Source: Desulfobulbaceae bacterium (GTDB lineage: Bacteria; Desulfobacterota; Desulfobulbia; Desulfobulbales; Desulfocapsaceae). Taken from it: DNA of 58,675 nt. The DNA is taken from positions 1-58,675 of the forward strand of contig JAITSS010000067.1 in the NCBI GenBank assembly GCA_031287565.1, read 5' to 3'. How positions within the stretch are numbered: the first letter of the stretch is position 1; the number at the start of each line of letters is the position of its first letter. The notes beneath the pieces are model-generated. The model was not told the DNA's origin. It did no database searches and was given only the letters and a program-made list of their open reading frames with translations. Shown one piece after another: positions 34,994-45,919 of this stretch. A program made the position numbers and the translations under genes.

Positions 34994-37636
34994 ATGAACG
35001 GGAACGAAATCCGCTCGCGATTTCTGGCGTATTTTCAACGTCACGGCCACACATTGGTCGAAAGCTCATCTTTGGTACCTAAAGATGACCCGACCCTTTT
35101 GTTCACCAACGCCGGCATGGTGCAGTTCAAAAAAACCTTCATGGGCCAAGAACGGCGCGATTATCACACCGCCGTCACCAGCCAACGCTGCGTTCGCGCC
35201 GGCGGCAAACATAACGACCTGGAAAATGTCGGCTACACCGCCCGGCACCATACTTTCTTTGAGATGCTGGGCAATTTCTCCTTCGGCGACTACTTCAAAA
35301 AAGACGCCATCCATTACGCCTGGCGGTTCCTGACCAAAGAATTGAATCTTCAGCCGGAAAAACTCTGGGTGACAGTTTATCAGGATGATGATGAAGCCGC
35401 CGCTTTGTGGGAGCGGGTTGAGGATTTACCGGCCGGGCGCATAGTCCGCTTGGGCGACAAAGATAATTTTTGGGCGATGGGCGATACCGGTCCCTGCGGC
35501 CCGTGTTCGGAAATCCATATTGATCAGGGCGCGGACGTGGGGTGCGGGCGTCCCGAATGCGCCATCGGTTGCGACTGTGACCGTTTTCTGGAGTTGTGGA
35601 ATCTGGTTTTCATGCAGTTCAACCGTGACAAAAGCGGCGTGTTGACTCCTCTGCCTAAACCGAGCATTGATACCGGTATGGGTCTGGAGCGGGTGGCGGC
35701 CGTGTTGCAGGGCAAGCTCAGTAATTACGATTCCGACCTGTTCACGCCGATTATCGACCGCATAGAAAAATTGAGCGGCAGGACATACGGCGAAAATATC
35801 GCGACGACTGTGGCGATGCGGGTTATCGCCGACCATGCCAGGGGCGCGGCTTTTCTGATTGCCGACGGCATCCTGCCCTCCAACGAGGGACGGGGCTACG
35901 TCCTGCGCCGAATTCTGCGCCGGGCGGTGCGTTATGGTAAAAATCTTGGGTTGAACCAACCCTTTATGGCCGAAGCAGCCGATGCCGTCATCGTCATCAT
36001 GGCGGATGCCTATCCGCATCTGCGCCAAGCTGCCGAGCTTATCGCCAAAGTCGTCCGTCATGAGGAAGAGCGTTTCCTGGAAACTCTGGAAAACGGCCTA
36101 CAATTGCTTGATGACTATATCGCTCGTCAGCCGCGAGCTTCCCGCATTGACGGCGCGTTTATTTTCAAACTCTATGATACCTACGGTTTCCCGTTTGATA
36201 TAGTGCGCGACATCGCGCTGGAACGGCGGCTGGATTTCGACGAGGCTGGGTTCCATGCCGCCATGCGCGATCAGCGTGACAAATCCCGCGCCGCCCGTAA
36301 GGGGGACGGCGTCCGTCTATGGGCGGAAGGTGTTAAAAACATTGCTGCGGTCGGACGTCGCAGTGAGTTTACCGGTTATCAATCGCTGATGGAAGATAGC
36401 CAGGTCTGGGGGCTTCTCGACGCAAGCGGTCAAGAGGTGGAGCGGTTGGGTTTGGGCGAGGTGGGCAGAATATTCGTCAGCCGCACTCCCTGTTATGCTG
36501 AATCAGGTGGGCAGACCGGCGACCGTGGGCAAATAAGTTGGCCCGGCGGCGAAGCCGAGATAACTGGCACAATCAGTGAAGGCGAAGGACTCCTCTTTCA
36601 TGAGGCGGTGATTCGCCAGGGCATCATCGAAAAAGGCCAGAATGTTCGGGTCATGGTGAGGGCAAGCATCCGCCGGGCGACGGCGGCGCATCATTCCGCG
36701 ACACACTTGTTGCAAGCCGCGTTGACGCGAGTTTTGGGCAAGCATGTCAAGCAATCCGGCTCATTGGTCGGCCCTGAACGGTTGCGCTTCGATTTTACCC
36801 ATTTTTCACCGCTGACCGACGAAGAAATCAATGCTGTTGAATTGCAGGTCAATCAGCAGATTATCGCCGATTTATCGGTCGGCGTTCGTAGCGTGCGCAA
36901 GGAGGCTGCCATTGCCGAAGGGGCTACGGCCTTGTTCGGCGAAAAATATGGCGATTCGGTGCGAGTGGTGAACATGGGTGATTACAGCATGGAACTGTGC
37001 GGTGGCACCCATGTCGAAAGCACCGGCCAAATTGGATTTTTCACCATCCTTGCCGAATCGGGCATTGCCGCCGGCGTGCGCCGGATTGAAGCGCTGGCTG
37101 GTCTCGCCGCCCTCCGCCATATTCAAGAGTTGCGCCGACGCGAGCAGCGGATCGGCCAACTGGTCAGCGCCCGCGACGAGGCCATCGTTGGCAAGGTGGA
37201 AGGACTATTGGCCCAGCACAAAACACTGGAAAAGAAGATAAGTGAGCTGTCGGCGCGACTGGCGGGCGCGGATTTGGATGCGCTCTTGGCCAACGCGGTT
37301 TCAGTGGCGGGTATCAAAGTTGTGGCGGCTCGCGTTGAGCTGGACGATCCTCAGACGCTCAGGGCGCTGGGTGATAAGGTGAAATCGGCCATGGGTTCCG
37401 GTGTCGCCGTGTTGGGTGGTGTTGTCAATGAGAAAGCGGCGCTTCTGGCGGTTGTTTCCTCGAATTTGACAGGGAAAATTCAGGCTGGTTCCCTGGTGAA
37501 TTTGGTGGCGCAACGGGTCGGGGGCAAGGGTGGGGGGCGCGCCGATATGGCGCAGGCCGGGGGTACCATGCCCGATCTGTTACCAGCGGCTTTGGCTGCG
37601 GTGCCGGAGATGGTGTCCCAGTTGCTTCCCGCCTGA
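34994..37636 (+). CDS. alaS: Alanyl-tRNA synthetase
   Basis: 880 residues. Class II core at the N-terminus (EIRSRFLAYFQRHGHTLVES, LLFTNAGMVQFKKTFMGQER), editing domain with HHSATHLLQAAL and the Cys/His of ELCGGTHVESTGQIG, and the C-Ala domain ending GKGGGRADMAQAGG. Charges tRNA-Ala and deacylates Ser/Gly-tRNA-Ala. An extra Cys-rich stretch CGRPECAIGCDCDRF at about 180-195 is a zinc-like insertion of the catalytic domain seen in many bacterial AlaRS. Directly precedes the ATP synthase genes (33 bases). Confidence 0.97.
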   Translation: MNGNEIRSRFLAYFQRHGHTLVESSSLVPKDDPTLLFTNAGMVQFKKTFMGQERRDYHTAVTSQRCVRAGGKHNDLENVGYTARHHTFFEMLGNFSFGDYFKKDAIHYAWRFLTKELNLQPEKLWVTVYQDDDEAAALWERVEDLPAGRIVRLGDKDNFWAMGDTGPCGPCSEIHIDQGADVGCGRPECAIGCDCDRFLELWNLVFMQFNRDKSGVLTPLPKPSIDTGMGLERVAAVLQGKLSNYDSDLFTPIIDRIEKLSGRTYGENIATTVAMRVIADHARGAAFLIADGILPSNEGRGYVLRRILRRAVRYGKNLGLNQPFMAEAADAVIVIMADAYPHLRQAAELIAKVVRHEEERFLETLENGLQLLDDYIARQPRASRIDGAFIFKLYDTYGFPFDIVRDIALERRLDFDEAGFHAAMRDQRDKSRAARKGDGVRLWAEGVKNIAAVGRRSEFTGYQSLMEDSQVWGLLDASGQEVERLGLGEVGRIFVSRTPCYAESGGQTGDRGQISWPGGEAEITGTISEGEGLLFHEAVIRQGIIEKGQNVRVMVRASIRRATAAHHSATHLLQAALTRVLGKHVKQSGSLVGPERLRFDFTHFSPLTDEEINAVELQVNQQIIADLSVGVRSVRKEAAIAEGATALFGEKYGDSVRVVNMGDYSMELCGGTHVESTGQIGFFTILAESGIAAGVRRIEALAGLAALRHIQELRRREQRIGQLVSARDEAIVGKVEGLLAQHKTLEKKISELSARLAGADLDALLANAVSVAGIKVVAARVELDDPQTLRALGDKVKSAMGSGVAVLGGVVNEKAALLAVVSSNLTGKIQAGSLVNLVAQRVGGKGGGRADMAQAGGTMPDLLPAALAAVPEMVSQLLPA

Positions 37637-37669
37637 AACGATATCAAGTTTAACGTTTGAGGAACTGGT

Positions 37670-38095
37670 ATGCTGACAATTGATCTGACCCTGCTCATCC
37701 AAGTGATCAACATGATTGTGTTGATGATTCTGCTTAACCGTGTTCTGTATCAGCCGGTGCGCAGAATCATCAAGGAACGCTCCGAACATCTGAACTCGCT
37801 TCAGTCGGAAATTTCCCGTTTTGATCAGGATGCGCGGGAACGGCGAGAATCGGTGAATGCGCAGATGTCGCAGGCGGCTGTACAGGCCAAAGCAACCCTT
37901 GATCAGGGACGTTCCGAAGCTCAGGCTGACGCTGGTCAGCGTCTGGACGCCCGCAAAAAAGTGGCGCAGGCCGACAAAGAAAGACAGACGGCGATGATTC
38001 GTGAACAAATGTTGACGGCCAGGCAGGCGTTGGAAAACGAACTCCAGGGATTCGCCTCGCAAATGGCTGGCAAGATTCTTGGAAGGAGTCTTTGA
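37670..38095 (+). CDS. atpF': ATP synthase F0 subunit b'
   Basis: 141 residues: one N-terminal membrane span (LTLLIQVINMIVLMILLNRV) and a long charged helix (IKERSEHLNSLQSEISRFDQ). The shorter, signal-free partner in a heterodimeric b/b' peripheral stalk. Subunits a and c are not in this cluster, as is usual in lineages with a split atp operon. Two bases separate it from the b gene. Confidence 0.9.
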   Translation: MLTIDLTLLIQVINMIVLMILLNRVLYQPVRRIIKERSEHLNSLQSEISRFDQDARERRESVNAQMSQAAVQAKATLDQGRSEAQADAGQRLDARKKVAQADKERQTAMIREQMLTARQALENELQGFASQMAGKILGRSL

Positions 38096-38096
38096 C

Positions 38097-38840
38097 ATGA
38101 AACGATTTTGTAATCGCCTATCCCCCGCGCTTCTTTTGGCGCTTTGTTTGATCTGCGCGCCTTCGTCTCTGCTCGCTAACGAGACGAGCCACAATAAAAT
38201 TGCGGCTCCGGTTACGGAGCACGTTTCCGCCGCTGTGCATGAAAGTGAAGCGGGTGTTATGAAGGGCGCCACGGAGATTGGCGCGGAACACGGCGTCGCG
38301 CAGGAAGAGGCTGCCGTTCATGGCGAAAAGGGTCATGGCCCGGCGGGCGTCATCACTAAAGAGAAATTGAACGATTTGTTCTGGCGTATTCTCAACTTTG
38401 TGTTGCTGGTGCTTCTCTTGGTTAAATTCGCCGCGAAACCGGTTGCTGACAGTCTTTCCGAGCGCCGTCAACGAGTTCGCGAAGAAATCGAAGGTTTGGA
38501 AGCCAAGCGCCAGGATGCGGAAAAAGCCTATCAGGAGTTGGTTGTTAAACTGGAAGGGATAGAGAAAGACATTAAGGAAATTGTTGACCGCGCGGTTGTG
38601 CAGGCCGAAAAGGAACGCGCCCGCATCATCGAGGCGGCGGAAAAGAGCGCGACCGACTTGACCCGTCAGGCGGAAATGGCGGTGCAGAAGGAGCTTCTTG
38701 ACGCCAAACGTCTTTTACGCAACGAGGTGGCGGACAGAGCCGCGACAATGGCGGAAGAAATCATCAAGAATTCGCTTACCCAGGATGATCAGGTTCGCAT
38801 TGTTGATCAGTATCTCAGCAAAGTGGAGGCCGTACAGTGA
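38097..38840 (+). CDS. atpF: ATP synthase F0 subunit b with N-terminal signal-like extension
   Basis: 247 residues, longer than the usual 156-170. Residues 1-25 look like a cleavable signal peptide (FCNRLSPALLLALCLICAPS, SLLANETSH), then a 60-residue His/Glu-rich periplasmic part (ETSHNKIAAPVTEHVSAAVH), the membrane span (LFWRILNFVLLVLLLVKFAA) and the stalk helix. The extension type is known from some Deltaproteobacteria. ATG 38097 was chosen; a TTG 18 bases earlier is less likely. Overlaps atpH by four bases. Confidence 0.9.
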   Translation: MKRFCNRLSPALLLALCLICAPSSLLANETSHNKIAAPVTEHVSAAVHESEAGVMKGATEIGAEHGVAQEEAAVHGEKGHGPAGVITKEKLNDLFWRILNFVLLVLLLVKFAAKPVADSLSERRQRVREEIEGLEAKRQDAEKAYQELVVKLEGIEKDIKEIVDRAVVQAEKERARIIEAAEKSATDLTRQAEMAVQKELLDAKRLLRNEVADRAATMAEEIIKNSLTQDDQVRIVDQYLSKVEAVQ

Positions 38841-39382
38841 AACAGACTATCTTGGCGCGGCGTTATGCGAAGGCCCTGTTCATGGTTGGAAAAGAGAATG
38901 GTTCGTTTTCCCAATATAACGATACATTGCTCACTCTGAAGGATGTGTATCAAGCGGTGCCGGATATAGCTCTGGCCCTGGCTAATCCTATGTATCCTTT
39001 GGATATTCGCGAAAAGATGATGGAAAAAGTCACCGCCTCGTTGTCGGTGGATAAACCGCTGGGCAATTTCCTGCGGTTGCTGGTGCAGAAAAAACGCGCC
39101 GACATCGTTCCGGAGATTTCCGAAGAGTTTTCGGCGCTGGTGGATATGGAGAACAATGTATGTCAGGGTCATGTCGTGTCGGCGATTGCTTTAAACGACA
39201 AAATGCTGAAGAAGGTGCGTAAGACCCTCGCCAAGCTCACGGGGAAAGACGTAAATTTGACAACCAGTATTGATACCAGCATCATCGGCGGCATCATCGC
39301 CAAAGTGGGGGATCTGGTGCTTGACGGAAGCATTCGGACACAACTTGCTGGTTTGAAGGATTCCATAAAAGGGAGAGAATGA
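38837..39382 (+). CDS. atpH: ATP synthase F1 subunit delta
   Basis: 181 residues, typical OSCP/delta: [20 protein letters not shown] at the N-terminus and the C-terminal [25 protein letters not shown] signature. Links the peripheral stalk to the top of F1. Start is GTG 38837 overlapping the atpF stop (GTGA). Confidence 0.94.
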   Translation: MKQTILARRYAKALFMVGKENGSFSQYNDTLLTLKDVYQAVPDIALALANPMYPLDIREKMMEKVTASLSVDKPLGNFLRLLVQKKRADIVPEISEEFSALVDMENNVCQGHVVSAIALNDKMLKKVRKTLAKLTGKDVNLTTSIDTSIIGGIIAKVGDLVLDGSIRTQLAGLKDSIKGRE

Positions 39383-40908
39383 TGCAGATCAAAGCCGAAG
39401 AAATCAGCCAGATTATCAAGGAGCAGATTGGCGAGTACCAGAGCGCCATTGATCTCAATGAAACCGGGACGGTCATCTCCGTGGGCGACGGCATCGCCCG
39501 CGTCTATGGCGTGCAAAATTGCATGGCTATGGAGCTACTTGAGTTCCCCGGCGGAATCATGGGATTGGCCCTGAACCTTGAGGAAGACAATGTTGGTTGT
39601 GCCGTTTTAGGTGATGTATCGTCGGTTAAAGAGGGCGACATCGTAAAACGCACCGGGCGTATCGCTGAAGTGCCGGTTGGCCCGGAAATGGAAGGTCGCG
39701 TCGTTGATGGCATCGGTTTGCCCATTGACGGACAAGGCCCGATCAACGCCCAGCGCTTCTCCAAAATTGAGGTTCTGGCTCCAGGCGTTATCGCCAGAAA
39801 GAGCGTGCACGAGCCAATGTATACTGGTGCGAAGGCTGTTGACGCCATGACCCCAGTTGGTCGCGGTCAACGCGAATTGGTCATCGGCGACCGGCAGATT
39901 GGCAAAACCGCCCTGTGCGTCGATGCTATCATCGCCCAGAAAAACACTGATGTACATTGTATTTACGTCGCGGTCGGCCAGAAAAAATCGACGGTGGCCC
40001 TGGTTGTTGAGGCTCTGCGCAAACATGGCGCCATGGAGTACACCACGGTTGTCGCCGCCTGCGCCTCCGACCCCGCGCCAATGCAATACATCGCGCCTTT
40101 TGCCGGGTGCGCCATGGGCGAGTATTTTCGTGATAACGGTATGCACGCTTTAATCATCTATGATGATCTTTCCAAACAGGCTGTCGCCTACCGCGAATTG
40201 TCGCTCTTGTTGCGCCGCCCGCCGGGACGCGAAGCCTATCCTGGCGACATTTTCTTCAACCACTCCCGTTTGTTGGAGCGCGCCTCGAAAGTCAATGATC
40301 AGCTCGGCGCTGGTTCGCTGACTGCCTTGCCGATCATTGAGACGCAGGCTGGCGACGTTTCCGCCTTTATTCCGACCAACGTTATCTCCATCACCGATGG
40401 CCAGGTTTATCTGGAGCCGAACTTGTTCTTCTCCGGTGTTCGCCCGGCCATTAACGTTGGTTTGTCGGTTTCCCGCGTTGGTGGCGCGGCGCAGGTCAAA
40501 GCCATGAAACAGGTCGCGGGTACCCTGCGTCTTGATCTGGCGCAATATCGTGAGTTGGCCGCTTTCGCTGCTTTCGGTTCCGATCTTGATGCTGCCACCC
40601 AAGCCAAACTGACCCGCGGCGAGCGCTTGGTCGAGGTTCTCAAACAGCCGCAGTACCAGCCGCTGGCGATGGAGAAACAGGTGACGATTCTTTATGCTGG
40701 CGCCAACGGCTATCTTGATTCGTTGCCGGTTGATACGCTGGCCGACTATGAGAAAGAACTGTACAACTTTATTGAATCTAATGAGCCGTCCATTTTCACC
40801 GATCTGGCCAATGAAAAGGTCTTTACCGACGCGATCAAAGCGAAACTTGACGGAGTGCTGAAAAAATTCGGTGATACCTTCAAGGCGACTCGCGGTCTGA
40901 ATGGTTAA
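39379..40908 (+). CDS. atpA: ATP synthase F1 subunit alpha
   Basis: 509 residues. Non-catalytic nucleotide site with Walker [11 protein letters not shown] at about 170-179; family blocks [39 protein letters not shown] and [20 protein letters not shown]. Two ATGs in tandem (39379 and 39382); the second has better distance to GGGAG. The first overlaps the atpH stop by four bases. Confidence 0.97.
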   Translation: MMQIKAEEISQIIKEQIGEYQSAIDLNETGTVISVGDGIARVYGVQNCMAMELLEFPGGIMGLALNLEEDNVGCAVLGDVSSVKEGDIVKRTGRIAEVPVGPEMEGRVVDGIGLPIDGQGPINAQRFSKIEVLAPGVIARKSVHEPMYTGAKAVDAMTPVGRGQRELVIGDRQIGKTALCVDAIIAQKNTDVHCIYVAVGQKKSTVALVVEALRKHGAMEYTTVVAACASDPAPMQYIAPFAGCAMGEYFRDNGMHALIIYDDLSKQAVAYRELSLLLRRPPGREAYPGDIFFNHSRLLERASKVNDQLGAGSLTALPIIETQAGDVSAFIPTNVISITDGQVYLEPNLFFSGVRPAINVGLSVSRVGGAAQVKAMKQVAGTLRLDLAQYRELAAFAAFGSDLDAATQAKLTRGERLVEVLKQPQYQPLAMEKQVTILYAGANGYLDSLPVDTLADYEKELYNFIESNEPSIFTDLANEKVFTDAIKAKLDGVLKKFGDTFKATRGLNG

Positions 40909-40920
40909 GGGGGAACCCGT

Positions 40921-41775
40921 ATGCCCAGTCTGAAGGAAGTCAAACTCAAGATTGTCGGCGTCAAGAAGACGGCCCAGATCACCAAAGCGATGAACATGGT
41001 GGCGGCGGCTAAACTTCGCGGCGCTCAAGAAAAGATGGAGGCGTTTCGCCCCTATGCCGCGAAATTCGCTGAGACCATGCAGGCTGTTTCCAGCGGCATG
41101 ACTAGCCAGTTTCCACTGATGGAGCAACGAGCGGCGCAAAAAGTGGAGTTGGTGGTTTTCACCTCTGATCGTGGCTTATGTGGTTCGTTTAACAGCAACA
41201 TCCTGAAACGGGTGGCGCAAGTCGCTAAAGAATGCGCGGCCGCCGGGCAACAGGTGAGCTATGTCTGCGTCGGTAAAAAGGCTGAGCAGGCGTTGAAAAA
41301 AACCGGCGCGGTTCGCACGGCCTATTCCGGTATCATGGGCCATTTCAGCATGTATGACGCCCGTGATATTGCTCAGGATGTCGCCAATCATTTCCTGAGC
41401 GGCGCGGTTGACCGTGTTGAGCTGATTTACAGCCGTTTTCAATCGATTGTCCAACAGACGCCAACGGTGGCGCCGTTGTTGCCGATTCAGCCGATTGAGG
41501 ATGCGCCGAAGGTATCCGGCGAGTATCTGTGCGAGCCTTCGGCGGAAGCGGTCGTTGAAACCTTGCAACCTTTGTATCTCAATGTGCAGGTGTATCACGC
41601 CATGCTTGAGGTCAGCACTTGCGAGAATGCCGCAAGGATGAGCGCCATGGATAACGCCACCAGCGCCTGCAAGGATATAGTGAACAACCTGACCATATTG
41701 TACAACAAAGCGCGACAGGCGGCGGTTACTAATGAGCTGATGGATATTGTCGGCGGCGCCGAGGCTTTGAGATAA
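40921..41775 (+). CDS. atpG: ATP synthase F1 subunit gamma
   Basis: 284 residues. N-terminal helix KLKIVGVKKTAQITKAMNMV AAAKL and C-terminal helix ISACK-type RMSAMDNATSACKDIVNNLT form the rotating shaft. SDRGLCGSFNSN is the conserved middle block. ATG follows GGGGGAAC. 12 bases after atpA. Confidence 0.96.
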   Translation: MPSLKEVKLKIVGVKKTAQITKAMNMVAAAKLRGAQEKMEAFRPYAAKFAETMQAVSSGMTSQFPLMEQRAAQKVELVVFTSDRGLCGSFNSNILKRVAQVAKECAAAGQQVSYVCVGKKAEQALKKTGAVRTAYSGIMGHFSMYDARDIAQDVANHFLSGAVDRVELIYSRFQSIVQQTPTVAPLLPIQPIEDAPKVSGEYLCEPSAEAVVETLQPLYLNVQVYHAMLEVSTCENAARMSAMDNATSACKDIVNNLTILYNKARQAAVTNELMDIVGGAEALR

Positions 41776-43230
<1,455 letters not shown>

Positions 43231-43252
43231 TCCGTTTTTCTGAGGAATCCGA

Positions 43253-43663
43253 ATGGGACAGCGCATACAACTGGAAGTAGTCACCCCGGCGGGGGCTATT
43301 GTTAATAGCGATGTTGACATTGTAAACGCGCCAGGTCAGGGTGGCGATTTTGGTATTATGGCGAACCACGAACCCTTTCTTTCGACGTTGAAGACCGGGA
43401 TCATGGTTTATGAAATCGACAACAAGCGCACGCCGCTGATGATTACCGGCGGTTTTTGCGAAGTATCGGGCGGCAAGGTAACGTTTTTGCTGGAAAATGC
43501 TGAATTCGGCTCAGATATTGATGTCGAGCGGGCCATGCGCGCCAAAGAACGCGCCGAAAGGCGTTTGGCGCAGGCGGCTCAGCATGACGAGACAGTCAAC
43601 AAATTCCGCGCTGAATCGGCCTTGCAAAGGGCGCTTGCCCGCATCAGAACCGTCGGTATGTAA
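43253..43663 (+). CDS. atpC: ATP synthase F1 subunit epsilon
   Basis: 136 residues: N-terminal beta sandwich ([40 protein letters not shown]) and a C-terminal helical hairpin ([20 protein letters not shown]). Regulates ATP hydrolysis. Last gene of the operon, 26 bases before the terminator. Confidence 0.94.
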   Translation: MGQRIQLEVVTPAGAIVNSDVDIVNAPGQGGDFGIMANHEPFLSTLKTGIMVYEIDNKRTPLMITGGFCEVSGGKVTFLLENAEFGSDIDVERAMRAKERAERRLAQAAQHDETVNKFRAESALQRALARIRTVGM

Positions 43664-43688
43664 TTGAGACGGCACAACGTATTATTGA

Positions 43689-43725
43689 AGCGCCAGACGG
43701 TTTGATCCGTTTGGCGCTTTTTTTA
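43689..43725 (+). terminator. Rho-independent terminator of the atp operon
   Basis: AGCGCCAGACGG-TTTGAT-CCGTTTGGCGCT followed by TTTTTTT, just after atpC. Confidence 0.95.
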
Positions 43726-43759
43726 TGGCATTACCTCCTTTTGCTTTGCATCTCCGCAA

Positions 43760-44953
43760 ATGACTGCTGTTAATTCGCAAGACGCATCGACTTTGGCCGA
43801 TTTTCCGCCCTCTATAACCGAACAGCTCAACACGCCTTGCTATCTGATCAGCGGCGTGGCGGCGCGGCGGAACTGCCGCATTCTCGCCGAGATACGCCAA
43901 CAGACCGGAGCAAATATCTTGTTGGCTCTGAAAGCCTTCGCGTTGCCTGCCCTGTTTCCCGTTTTACACCAATATCTTGATGGGGTCTGCGCCAGCGGTC
44001 CGATTGAGGCGCGACTTGGGCGTGAGGATTTCGGTGGCGAGGTGCACACCTATGCGCCGGCTTACCATGGCCGACAAATGGAGCAAGTTATTCGTTTTTC
44101 TGACCATATCCTGTTCAATTCTCTCAGACAGTGGCGGTATCATCAACCGGCAATCGAACGCGCCACGGCCTGCGGCAAAGAGATACGCATCGGCCTGCGC
44201 GTCAATCCCGGCTATTCAGAAGTGGCGACTCCTTTGTACGATCCCTGTCGGCCTGGCTCTCGTTTCGGCTTGTTGCCACATGAGCTGGAAAACGCCGATC
44301 TGACCGGCATAAGCGGCTTGCATTTTCACGCCCTGTGTGAACAGGGCGCCGATGTTCTGGCACGGGTTTTGGCGCATTTTGAAAAAAATTTCGCGCCCTG
44401 GATCGACCAGATGAGCTGGGTGAATTTCGGCGGCGGCCACCATATCAGCCGCCAAAATTACGATACGGCGCTCCTATGCCGAACCATCAATGAATTTCGC
44501 GCCCGGCATAATAATATCAAGGTCTATCTTGAGCCGGGTGAGGCGGTGGTGTTGAACGCCGGGGTCTTTGTCACGACCATTCTGGACATTCTTGACCGCA
44601 ACCCGCCGATAGCTATTCTTGATTCATCGGCGGAAACCCACTTGCCGGATGTTCTGGCCATGCCCTATCGCCCGCATATTGTCGGTGGCGCGGAGCCGGG
44701 AATCCTGTCCCACACATATAGCTTTGGCGGCATTTCCTGCCTGGCCGGTGATATGTTTGGGTACTATTCCTTCGCCAAGCCGCTACGCATTGGCGACCGG
44801 CTGATTATGGCCGACATGGCGCTCTATTCTTTTGTCAAGAATACCACCTTTAACGGTGTCGAATTGCCGGAGATATATCTCATGGATGAAGCCAATCGTC
44901 CGCATTCCGCGCGTCGTTTCGGCTTTGACGATTATCGTGGGAGAATCGCATGA
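43760..44953 (+). CDS. nspC: Carboxynorspermidine/carboxyspermidine decarboxylase
   Basis: 397 residues, a fold III PLP enzyme. PLP Lys in ANILLALKAFALPAL; LHFHALCEQGADVLARVL, SWVNFGGGHHISRQNY and YLEPGEAVVLNAGVFVTTIL are NspC blocks; the C-terminal FGGISCLAGDMFGYYSF holds the catalytic Cys from the partner subunit. Decarboxylates carboxyspermidine or carboxynorspermidine, the last step of the alternative polyamine route used by many anaerobes. The dehydrogenase that makes its substrate is not in the window. Overlaps the agmatinase gene by four bases. Confidence 0.93.
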   Translation: MTAVNSQDASTLADFPPSITEQLNTPCYLISGVAARRNCRILAEIRQQTGANILLALKAFALPALFPVLHQYLDGVCASGPIEARLGREDFGGEVHTYAPAYHGRQMEQVIRFSDHILFNSLRQWRYHQPAIERATACGKEIRIGLRVNPGYSEVATPLYDPCRPGSRFGLLPHELENADLTGISGLHFHALCEQGADVLARVLAHFEKNFAPWIDQMSWVNFGGGHHISRQNYDTALLCRTINEFRARHNNIKVYLEPGEAVVLNAGVFVTTILDILDRNPPIAILDSSAETHLPDVLAMPYRPHIVGGAEPGILSHTYSFGGISCLAGDMFGYYSFAKPLRIGDRLIMADMALYSFVKNTTFNGVELPEIYLMDEANRPHSARRFGFDDYRGRIA

Positions 44954-45801
44954 ATTTTCATGGGGATGATGTCAGGCCGTCGCCACCGGATGAGGCGCTG
45001 TTCCACGTCATCGCCGCGCCGATGGAGCAAACAGTGTCGTATGGCGCGGGCGCGGCCAACGGTCCGGCGGCGATTTTAGCGGCCTCGCGGCAACTGGAAT
45101 TACTCGATTCCTATACTGGAACGGTTCCGGCGGAACACGGCATTTACACGGCGCCGACCGTGGATTGTGGGGGTGAGACGGTGGCGGTTCTGGCCCGCAT
45201 TGAAGCGGCGGTTGGGTACGCCGCCGCCCAGCAAAAAATCCCGGTTCTGCTCGGCGGCGAGCACAGCGTCAGCCTGGGCGCGATTCGGGCCTTGCGGAAA
45301 TTTCACAAACATTTCGGCATTATCCATATTGATGCCCACGCCGACCTGCGCGACGAATATGAAGGCTCGAAATTCAGCCACGCTTGCGTCATGCGCCGTA
45401 TCCATGAGTTGGGCGTGCCGATTCTTCAGATCGCTACCCGCGCCTACAGTTCTGAAGAGCAAATTTATCGTCAGGGAAATTCCGATACTCTGGCCTTTGT
45501 CGATGCCCAAACCATTCACCGCCACGGCGCGCGCCTTGCTTGGCCCGCTTTTTTGCCGGAGCGCGTCTATATCAGCTTCGATGTCGATGGGCTTGACCCA
45601 AACGTCATGCCGGCCACTGGCACACCGGTTCCCGGCGGCCTGACATGGTGGCAATCAATGGATATTTTAGAACAAATTTTTCATCAGCATACCTGTATCG
45701 GCTTCGATGTGGTGGAATTCGCGCCTATTTTCGGCCTGCATTTCGCTGATTTCACGGCGGCGCAACTGGTTTACCAAATGATGGCCCTGGCGGCGCGATA
45801 A
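44950..45801 (+). CDS. speB: Agmatinase (ureohydrolase family)
   Basis: 283 residues. Binuclear Mn ligands are visible: GGEHSVSLGA, IHIDAHADLRDEYEG, ISFDVDGLDPNVMPATGTPV. Makes putrescine and urea from agmatine. Coupled to nspC by ATGA overlap, so arginine-derived putrescine would feed the carboxyspermidine route. Arginase or guanidinobutyrase cannot be excluded from sequence, but the SHACVMRR context and the operon favour agmatinase. Confidence 0.9.
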   Translation: MNFHGDDVRPSPPDEALFHVIAAPMEQTVSYGAGAANGPAAILAASRQLELLDSYTGTVPAEHGIYTAPTVDCGGETVAVLARIEAAVGYAAAQQKIPVLLGGEHSVSLGAIRALRKFHKHFGIIHIDAHADLRDEYEGSKFSHACVMRRIHELGVPILQIATRAYSSEEQIYRQGNSDTLAFVDAQTIHRHGARLAWPAFLPERVYISFDVDGLDPNVMPATGTPVPGGLTWWQSMDILEQIFHQHTCIGFDVVEFAPIFGLHFADFTAAQLVYQMMALAAR

Positions 45802-45919
45802 CTACCTTCTCCTCTCTGGCTTTTTTCGCGATTTGTTGCTAGCGTAATGTCTTTGTCATTGCAAAAAAACGATGTCGGCCACGCGGCAATTTAATCCTTA
45901 AATATGTGAGGAATCGACC

